Below, one piece after another: positions 14,062-19,450 of a DNA stretch of 19,450 bases (its first letter is position 1; every line of letters starts with the position of its first letter). The notes under the pieces are model-generated. The model worked only from the letters and a program-made list of their open reading frames with translations, searched no databases and was not told the DNA's origin. The position numbers and the translations under genes were made by a program. This stretch comes from an uncultured Candidatus Saccharibacteria bacterium (lineage in GTDB: Bacteria > Patescibacteriota > Saccharimonadia > Saccharimonadales > Saccharimonadaceae), in assembly GCA_938041005.1 (NCBI GenBank), contig CALHZJ010000042.1, positions 1 through 19,450 on the forward strand, written 5' to 3'.

Positions 14062-16009
14062 GCTAGCCGATATAGTACTGTTGACTTATACAAAATTACG
14101 TGCTCGTAAAATACGTACACTTATTACGGTATTGTTGGCGAGTATGTTGTTCGGTGTCCTTATTTCAGCTTCCCTGATTGCTAATGGTCTCTTTCGTGGT
14201 ATTGATTCGTTTCGTAAAGAGGGGTTGACTAGTCGCTATATCGTAAGTGTCACTAACGCACCATCAAATGTCGATGGGTTTTATAAGACTATTCGTGATC
14301 CTAATCTTATTGCCGAGGCGAAAAAACGCTATGAACTACTCGTTTCACAAAAAGCTACCGAGTCAAAGCGACTTAATCTGGGATATTCCTATATCAATGA
14401 TCGACCGCCGTATTCACAGTCTGCTGACGGTACTGTCCAGCTATCTATTAATGACCAAAACGGTATTACCACTCAATTACTAAAAGAGAAATATAGCGCC
14501 ATGCCGGCTTTTGACGATGCAAAACTCTCTCGTTTAGCTAAGGGATATGGTGCTATTAAATTTTTTACTGAAGAATTTTATAGTGTCAAAAAAGGCTCAG
14601 CGCTAGTACCTCTTATTGACGGCAAAGAGTTATTCTTTGACACTTCGGATGAAGCGGAGGTGAATGCTAATTATGAAAATCCTCCTGTAAATAGCTCAAG
14701 TATTGTTATCGCACCACCTGAAATTACAGATAATATTATGCTTCCTGACAATGCTGGCTGGAAGCCTGACGGGTTGAGTTTACCTATAATCTTGCCGCAA
14801 AATGTTATTGAGCGTTTACTGAAGTTGGAAAAGTTGCCAGCAAGTGCGAGTGCTGAGGCTAAATTTGAACGCCTAAAAAATATTCGTGACAATATAACTA
14901 ACTTGAGTTTTAAAATGTGTTACCGAAATAGTGTCTCACTGGAGCTGATACAGCAGGTCTTGCAGCAAAATAAAGAGATCACAGCAAATCAAAATAACAA
15001 GGATTATAAAAAGCCAAGCCTTTTGTATGGACTACCCAATCCTACAACATGTGAAAATGCTCCTGTAATAAGTGACAAACGTACGGCAGAGGAGAAGAAG
15101 CAAGCGGTAAACCAAAAGCTGTTTGATACAAGATTTGGTAAAGAAACAACCGCTGTAAGCAAATTTATTACTTTTAAAGTGGTTGGCATGTCTCCTGGCG
15201 ATAGTGAAGTACTAAATCCAGAACAGAAACAGCAGCGCGAGAAGGCTCGCACTACTAACGATATGATTTCTGGAGTATTACGCACGGAAGGCGTTGGGCA
15301 GGTTATACCGCGCTCACTATACGATAAGCTACCTAATAAAGCCGATTATGTTGATTTATTTACATATGAGCCACTTTATATTATGGGCAATGAGGATAAT
15401 AAACATCGTTTTGTTGAGTTTGCAAATGCCAGTGATGCGCAAAAGTTTATAGATGAGCAGGGCTGTACTGTCCAGTATGATAATTCTTGTAAGCCGATTG
15501 GTCGTTTATATCAATCTAATTTGGCATTTAGTAATAGCGTTGCTTTGGATGATATGCAGAATATATTTAAGCAGTGGTCGATCTATGCTATGCTGGTGGT
15601 TATAGTATTGGCTGCGCTTATTATGTGGATCACTATCAGTCGTACAATTGTAGATGATAGGCATGAGACGGCGGTATTTCGTGCTATTGGCTTTAATCGT
15701 ATTGATATCGTGTCGATATATATACTATATACGATAATTATATCTATATTAGTAGCTATGCTCGCTCTTGCTATCGGCTTTATCGGTGCGTATCTCCTGG
15801 ATAAGCAATTTGCACCACAGCTTACAGCACAGGCGCAATATAGCTTCGGTTCTATTAATTCAAATAGAGTGATACGACTTATAGCCGTGGATATGCGACA
15901 GATAATCTTTATTGTAAGTACGTGTATTCTCACTGGATTGTTTAGTGCTATATTGCCATTAATACGCAACGTGCGTCGCAGTCCAATTCGAGACATACGA
16001 GAGTTTTAG
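14042..16009 (+). CDS. ABC transporter permease (FtsX/MacB type)
   Basis: A 655-residue membrane subunit with the MacB topology: one TM near residues 22-48, a large extracytoplasmic domain of about 460 residues, and three TMs near 515-535, 555-590 and 620-642, with a conserved RAIGF turn after the second. The C-terminus is basic (VRRSPIRDIREF). Such pairs extrude peptides, toxins or lipoproteins, or act on the wall by mechanotransmission; no membrane-fusion partner is adjacent, so the substrate is unknown. ATG at 14042 gives a 20-bp overlap; GTG at 14054 has GGGAG five bases upstream and may be the true start. The last part is rich in ATA isoleucine codons, unlike pyk or the pilin, which may hint at recent acquisition. 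Confidence 0.92.
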   Translation: MGDCVIRLADIVLLTYTKLRARKIRTLITVLLASMLFGVLISASLIANGLFRGIDSFRKEGLTSRYIVSVTNAPSNVDGFYKTIRDPNLIAEAKKRYELLVSQKATESKRLNLGYSYINDRPPYSQSADGTVQLSINDQNGITTQLLKEKYSAMPAFDDAKLSRLAKGYGAIKFFTEEFYSVKKGSALVPLIDGKELFFDTSDEAEVNANYENPPVNSSSIVIAPPEITDNIMLPDNAGWKPDGLSLPIILPQNVIERLLKLEKLPASASAEAKFERLKNIRDNITNLSFKMCYRNSVSLELIQQVLQQNKEITANQNNKDYKKPSLLYGLPNPTTCENAPVISDKRTAEEKKQAVNQKLFDTRFGKETTAVSKFITFKVVGMSPGDSEVLNPEQKQQREKARTTNDMISGVLRTEGVGQVIPRSLYDKLPNKADYVDLFTYEPLYIMGNEDNKHRFVEFANASDAQKFIDEQGCTVQYDNSCKPIGRLYQSNLAFSNSVALDDMQNIFKQWSIYAMLVVIVLAALIMWITISRTIVDDRHETAVFRAIGFNRIDIVSIYILYTIIISILVAMLALAIGFIGAYLLDKQFAPQLTAQAQYSFGSINSNRVIRLIAVDMRQIIFIVSTCILTGLFSAILPLIRNVRRSPIRDIREF

Positions 16010-16088
16010 TAGCTCTTTTACTACTATTACGTGTGCCTATGCGGGATACATCAGGACCTGTAGAATCGGGTAGCTCGTGAGAAGATCT

Positions 16089-16117
16089 GAGCCAAGTCTA
16101 TAAACTGGCTCTTTTTT
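16089..16117 (+). terminator. Terminator of the ABC transporter operon
   Basis: Stem GAGCCA/TGGCTC (16089-16094, 16106-16111) plus two more pairs past a bulged A, then six T residues. It lies 80 bp after the permease stop. Confidence 0.75.
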
Positions 16118-16267
16118 CCTGTCGAGGCACCATGTTGTTGAGCTGTATTTTGCAATGGTGTATGTTAGAGGTCAGCTGTTTTTTTGTTTCTTCTGAATTT
16201 GCTATAGTTGATTTTATTAAACGTATTCTCGATATTGAACAAGTATTATAAGGTTCCTTGGCGCCAT

Positions 16268-16296
16268 TTTTCATCACTGTTATTTCGTGGTATAAT
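16268..16296 (+). promoter_or_regulatory. Glycolytic operon promoter, predicted leaderless
   Basis: TTTTCA (16268-16273), 17 bp, TATAAT (16291-16296). The pyk ATG at 16304 starts seven bases after the -10, and no Shine-Dalgarno is present. Confidence 0.65.
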
Positions 16297-16303
16297 TTTA
16301 AAA

Positions 16304-17725
16304 ATGAGTGATAATATATTTAAACGAACAAAAATATTAGCAACAATTGGGCCAGCAACGTTCAGCCAAGAAAAGGTTTACCAATTGTTGGAGGCCGGCG
16401 TTAACGGCATCCGTATGAACTTTAGCCACGGCGCTAACGAGGAGCGAATTGAGCAGATCGATTGGGTGCGCACAGCTAGTAAACAGTTGGGCAAGCCTGT
16501 CGCAATCCTACAAGATTTGCAAGGTCCAAAGATTCGCTTGGGCGTTTTGAAGGACAATATGCTGAATGTTAAGGTTGGCGATATGTTGGTCTTGGACTCA
16601 GAAATTACTGAGCATGACGGCAGCTTCAATTTGCCAGTGCAGTACAATTTGGCGGAGAAGATGAAAGTCGGTGAGCCACTTTACATGTTTGACGGCAAGA
16701 TCAGGACGGTTGTGCGAGAAATTGTTAGCCCAACTGCAATTCGCGTAGAAGTTCAGAACGACGGTTTTTTGATGAGCCGCAAGGGTCTGAATTTGCCAGA
16801 CACAGATTTTGGCGGTGACATTCTTACTCAGAAAGATATTAACGATTTGGAGTGGGGCGCGAACCAAGATTTTGATTACGTTGCATTGAGCTTTATCCAA
16901 AAAGCTGATGACATTATTGATTTGCGTCGTCGATTGACAGACCTGGGTTCGACAGCCAATATTATTGCCAAGATTGAGACTAAGTCTGCCGTTGATCCAG
17001 AGAATTTGGAGGAAATCGTTAAGGCTAGTGACGGTATTATGGTTGCTCGCGGTGACTTGGCGGTGGAAGCTGGTGCGGAAATTGTCCCAGTTGTACAGCG
17101 TCGAATTATTGCCTTGTGTCGTAAATATTGCAAGCTAGTAATCGTTGCAACACAAATGATGGGTAGTATGGTTGATAATCCAGAGCCAAGTCGCGCTGAA
17201 GTAAGCGACGTTGCTAATGCTGTAATTCAAGGCGCTGATGTAGTTATGTTGTCTGATGAGACCGCCAATGGTAAATATCCTGTTGAAACCGTTCGTGCGA
17301 TGCGCAAGACTATTATCTACACTCAAGAACACAGTGAAGTGATGTTGGTAGAAAAGTCTGAAATGCGTGAAAAAACTGACGCGATTTTAAGCTACACAGC
17401 AGCTCAATTAGCAAGGAGAATTAAGGCTCGAGCTATTATTGCGGAAACACACACTGGCGCTACTGCAATTAACGTTGCTGCATATCGTCCGAACCTACCA
17501 ATTGTTTGTGTGACCGAAGATGTGAAGACTGCGCAAAAGTTGGCGCTAAGGTACGCTTCTCGTCCATATGTTCGACCAAACGATTCAAATGCAGCAACTA
17601 AGTTAGCTGATGAGTTGAAACAGGAAGGCTATTTCGGCGCAGACCCAGTTGCGGTTGTGCTTGTTAGTGGTCACAATCCAGAGCCAGGCAAAACTGACAA
17701 TATCCAAGTTAAGACGTTGTCGTAA
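16304..17725 (+). CDS. pyk: Pyruvate kinase
   Basis: Makes ATP and pyruvate from PEP and ADP in the cytoplasm. With ATG 16304 it has 473 residues, normal for the family; an in-frame ATG at 16208 would read through the promoter. Visible motifs are KILATIGP (10-17), RMNFSHG with Arg37/Asn39, LQDLQGPKIRLG (69-80), IIAKIET with Lys223 and Glu225, MVARGDLAVE, and TQMMGSM...PEPSRAEVSDVANAV. The metal-site neighbourhood reads VMLSDETANG where most enzymes have VMLSGETA. The regulatory C-terminal domain is present and ends in the usual DNIQVKTL strand. It is first in pyk-pgk-tpiA; AAGGAG for pgk overlaps its stop codon, so translation is probably coupled. Confidence 0.97.
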   Translation: MSDNIFKRTKILATIGPATFSQEKVYQLLEAGVNGIRMNFSHGANEERIEQIDWVRTASKQLGKPVAILQDLQGPKIRLGVLKDNMLNVKVGDMLVLDSEITEHDGSFNLPVQYNLAEKMKVGEPLYMFDGKIRTVVREIVSPTAIRVEVQNDGFLMSRKGLNLPDTDFGGDILTQKDINDLEWGANQDFDYVALSFIQKADDIIDLRRRLTDLGSTANIIAKIETKSAVDPENLEEIVKASDGIMVARGDLAVEAGAEIVPVVQRRIIALCRKYCKLVIVATQMMGSMVDNPEPSRAEVSDVANAVIQGADVVMLSDETANGKYPVETVRAMRKTIIYTQEHSEVMLVEKSEMREKTDAILSYTAAQLARRIKARAIIAETHTGATAINVAAYRPNLPIVCVTEDVKTAQKLALRYASRPYVRPNDSNAATKLADELKQEGYFGADPVAVVLVSGHNPEPGKTDNIQVKTLS

Positions 17726-17736
17726 GGAGAATTTGG

Positions 17737-18975
17737 GTGGGCAGAAAATTTCCGAAGCAAACAATTCGCGATGTTGATCTACGTGGAAAAACTATTCTTC
17801 TGCGAGTAGATTATAATGTGCCACTAACAAAGCGCGGTCAGATTTCTGATGATCTAAGAATTCGCGCTTCGCTGCCCACACTCCGATATTTATTGGAGCA
17901 GAATTGCAAGATTGTTATCATGTCTCATCTGGGGCGACCAAAAGGTAAGGATCTTAAGTTTAGTCTGAAAGTTGTCGCAGATCACCTATCCAAGTTGTTG
18001 AACCGTCCGGTAGAATTGCTGGATGATTGCGTGGGCGAAGCTGTTCATCAAGCTGTTCGCTGCTCGCCACTAGGCAGTATTCTTATGTTGGAGAATTTAC
18101 GCTTTTATGACGAGGAGGAGGCTGATGATTTAACATTTGCCAAGTCAATTCAGCGCGCTGTCCGAGCGGATTATTTTGTGCAAGACGGGTTTGCGGTCGC
18201 GCACAGGGCGCACGCCAGCACTCATGCGATTACATTGTGTGTTCCGGGGCTAGCGGGATTACTATTAGAAAAAGAATATGTAACTATCACCGAGGCGATG
18301 AATAAGCCAAAACGTCCGTTGGTTGCGGTTATTGGCGGCGCGAAAGTTAGCGATAAAATATTACTGATTAAGCGTCTAATTAAAAAGGCGGATCGGATTT
18401 TAATTGGCGGCGCCATGTCAAACACGTTTTTACATTGTCGTGGATTTAATATCGGCAAGAGTGTGTTTGAGCCAGGAATGGAAAAGGTTGTCGCGGAAAT
18501 TTATGATTTGGCGGCGGCTAAGGTTGGCGCAGAGAATGTTGACGATTTTTTGGTATTGCCGATTGACGTGGCGGTTGCGCCAGAGATTTCTAAAGATTTT
18601 CCTCGTCAAGAAGTTAATATTGATAAAATAAAGAACTCAGATATGGCGCTGGATATTGGAAGTCAGACGATTGAGAAATTCACGAAAATACTGGCTGATG
18701 CAAAGATGGTTATTTGGAACGGTCCGTTGGGCTATGCTGAAATTGATAATTTTGCAATCGGTTCAGCACGAGTAGCGCTAGCTATTGCTCAGAATAAAGG
18801 GGTCGTTTCAGTAGTTGGTGGCGGAGATACGGCTGATTTTATATTGAAATGGGACGGGCATGACGGCGCCAATTTTACTCATGTTTCCACTGGTGGCGGA
18901 GCTAGTATGGCCTTGATGGCTGGTAAAAAATTGCCTGGAATTGAAAGTTTACTAGACGCATACGGTTTGAGGTGA
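17737..18975 (+). CDS. pgk: Phosphoglycerate kinase
   Basis: Transfers phosphate from 1,3-bisphosphoglycerate to ADP. 412 residues, full length. The GTG start at 17737 follows AAGGAG (17724-17729) by seven bases; 11 bp separate it from pyk. Motifs: RVDYNVPL (23-30), SHLGRPKG (63-70), ENLRF (119-123), VQDGFAVAHRAHAS (148-161; usually NDAFGxAHR), IGGAKVSDK (199-207), IWNGPLG (326-332), GGGDTADF (361-368) and STGGGAS (384-390). Substitutions are mild and the enzyme should be active. It ends in TGA. The tpiA start is 24 bp downstream. Confidence 0.97.
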   Translation: MGRKFPKQTIRDVDLRGKTILLRVDYNVPLTKRGQISDDLRIRASLPTLRYLLEQNCKIVIMSHLGRPKGKDLKFSLKVVADHLSKLLNRPVELLDDCVGEAVHQAVRCSPLGSILMLENLRFYDEEEADDLTFAKSIQRAVRADYFVQDGFAVAHRAHASTHAITLCVPGLAGLLLEKEYVTITEAMNKPKRPLVAVIGGAKVSDKILLIKRLIKKADRILIGGAMSNTFLHCRGFNIGKSVFEPGMEKVVAEIYDLAAAKVGAENVDDFLVLPIDVAVAPEISKDFPRQEVNIDKIKNSDMALDIGSQTIEKFTKILADAKMVIWNGPLGYAEIDNFAIGSARVALAIAQNKGVVSVVGGGDTADFILKWDGHDGANFTHVSTGGGASMALMAGKKLPGIESLLDAYGLR

Positions 18976-18999
18976 TAAACTAAGCATAAGGATTATCTC

Positions 19000-19450
19000 A
19001 TGAGAAAAAAGTTAATCATTGGTAACTGGAAAATGAACTTCAATATGCAAGAGGCTAGCTTATATTTGCATAAGCTGATGAACACGCTGCCATCGCATAG
19101 AGATGTTGAAGTGGTGTTGGCGCCTACTATTTTGACGCTGCAGAGCCTGAGTTTGCAAATTAATCGTCGGATTGCTAAGTTGGCGGCTCAGAATTGCTAT
19201 TGGCGGGATTCAGGCGCGTACACGGGAGAAATTCCAGCGGCGCATCTTCGTGGAATTGCTGATTATGTGATAATTGGACATTCGGAGCGTCGCTATATTT
19301 TCATTGAAAGCGAAAAAGACATTCGGCTGAAAGTTCAGGCGGCAATTCGAAATCGTATTCATCCAATTCTGTGTGTCGGTGAAACGATTCAAGAGAAGAC
19401 TCTTGGCGAAACGAAGGATGTTCTGGCTGATCAATTGACTAGCGGTCTGG
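19000..19450 (+). CDS. tpiA: Triosephosphate isomerase, 5' part
   Basis: Interconverts dihydroxyacetone phosphate and glyceraldehyde-3-phosphate. The first 150 codons are present; the gene runs off the right edge. GNWKMN holds Asn9 and Lys11, GAYTGEIPA is in the usual place, and GHSERR contains catalytic His94. The active-site Glu (near 165) lies outside the window. ATG at 19000 follows AAGGA (18988-18992) by seven bases. Confidence 0.96.
   Translation, partial: MRKKLIIGNWKMNFNMQEASLYLHKLMNTLPSHRDVEVVLAPTILTLQSLSLQINRRIAKLAAQNCYWRDSGAYTGEIPAAHLRGIADYVIIGHSERRYIFIESEKDIRLKVQAAIRNRIHPILCVGETIQEKTLGETKDVLADQLTSGL

Larger units (their letters stand above)
16010..16303. other. Intergenic region before pyk
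   Basis: About 294 bp with no convincing gene. It holds a weak hairpin at 16007-16026 without T run, the terminator at 16089-16117, a T7 run at 16186-16192, and the pyk promoter. Tiny frames encode 13 (16039-16080) and 39 residues (16132-16251) without good starts. No recognised riboswitch or RNA family. Confidence 0.6.

Noticed and set aside
16039..16080. 13-residue frame (MRDTSGPVESGSS) after the ABC permease
   Set aside because: No Shine-Dalgarno or promoter at leaderless distance; too short to support.
16128..16192. CACCAT/ATGGTG and AGCTG/CAGCT pairings before a T7 run, as an attenuator for pyk
   Set aside because: Stems are short with long loops, and pyk has its own promoter downstream of the region.
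16208..16303. 32-residue N-terminal extension of pyruvate kinase
   Set aside because: It runs through the TATAAT promoter; the family begins close to the ATG at 16304.
1..19450. CRISPR array, insertion sequence, prophage or alternative genetic code
   Set aside because: No direct-repeat array, transposase, integrase or terminal inverted repeats were seen; TGA ends pgk and the 12917-13219 gene as a normal stop.

Overview
The window reads as part of a small, streamlined genome of moderate GC. The best fit is Candidatus Saccharibacteria (TM7) or a close Patescibacteria/CPR relative. This is inferred from protein character and gene content (a compact divergent glucan phosphorylase, an XRE-MurA fusion, a lower-glycolysis cluster, pilin beside a secreted RCC1 propeller), very tight packing and short promoters; no rRNA is present to prove it. 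UGA acts as a stop (ends of pgk and of the gene at 12917-13219), so the UGA=Gly code of SR1/Gracilibacteria does not apply.

Layout. 1-2048: the 3' part of a secreted seven-blade RCC1-like protein, then a type IV pilin with its own promoter and a strong terminator. 2064-6717: glyA (minus) diverges from a gene fusing an XRE helix-turn-helix to MurA (plus). murA overlaps tail-to-tail with a compact alpha-glucan phosphorylase (minus). 6750-7656: four tRNAs (Gly-UCC, Arg-UCU, Lys-CUU, His-GUG) around a short Asn/Arg-rich hypothetical gene. 7732-12703: folD, a stand-alone response regulator, a SAM methyltransferase, a large membrane histidine kinase and a small tail-anchored protein. The methyltransferase/kinase/receiver trio resembles the make-up of phc-type signalling loci and is the best candidate for an undescribed system. 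12795-13219: tRNA-Glu(UUC) and a two-TM protein. 13324-16009: a MacB/LolD-type ABC ATPase and permease. 16010-16303: non-coding with a terminator. 16304-19450: pyk-pgk-tpiA, a lower-glycolysis operon cut by the window end.

Regulation. Most first genes have a TATAAT-like -10 box ending only 6-8 nt before the ATG and no Shine-Dalgarno, which predicts leaderless mRNAs. Genes inside the glycolytic operon, plus the pilin and glyA, have clear Shine-Dalgarno sequences. Two tRNAs have promoters spaced so that transcription would start at or next to the mature 5' end. Several promoters carry short perfect inverted repeats at the -10, notably between glyA and the XRE-MurA gene, where the fused DNA-binding domain could act.

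Functionally the window joins envelope precursor synthesis (MurA), one-carbon metabolism (GlyA, FolD), storage-glucan use (phosphorylase) and ATP-yielding glycolysis (PGK, PK) with surface structures (pilin, RCC1 protein), signalling and an export or lipoprotein-type ABC system. Promoter, operator and start-site statements come from reading the sequence by eye, not from experiments.
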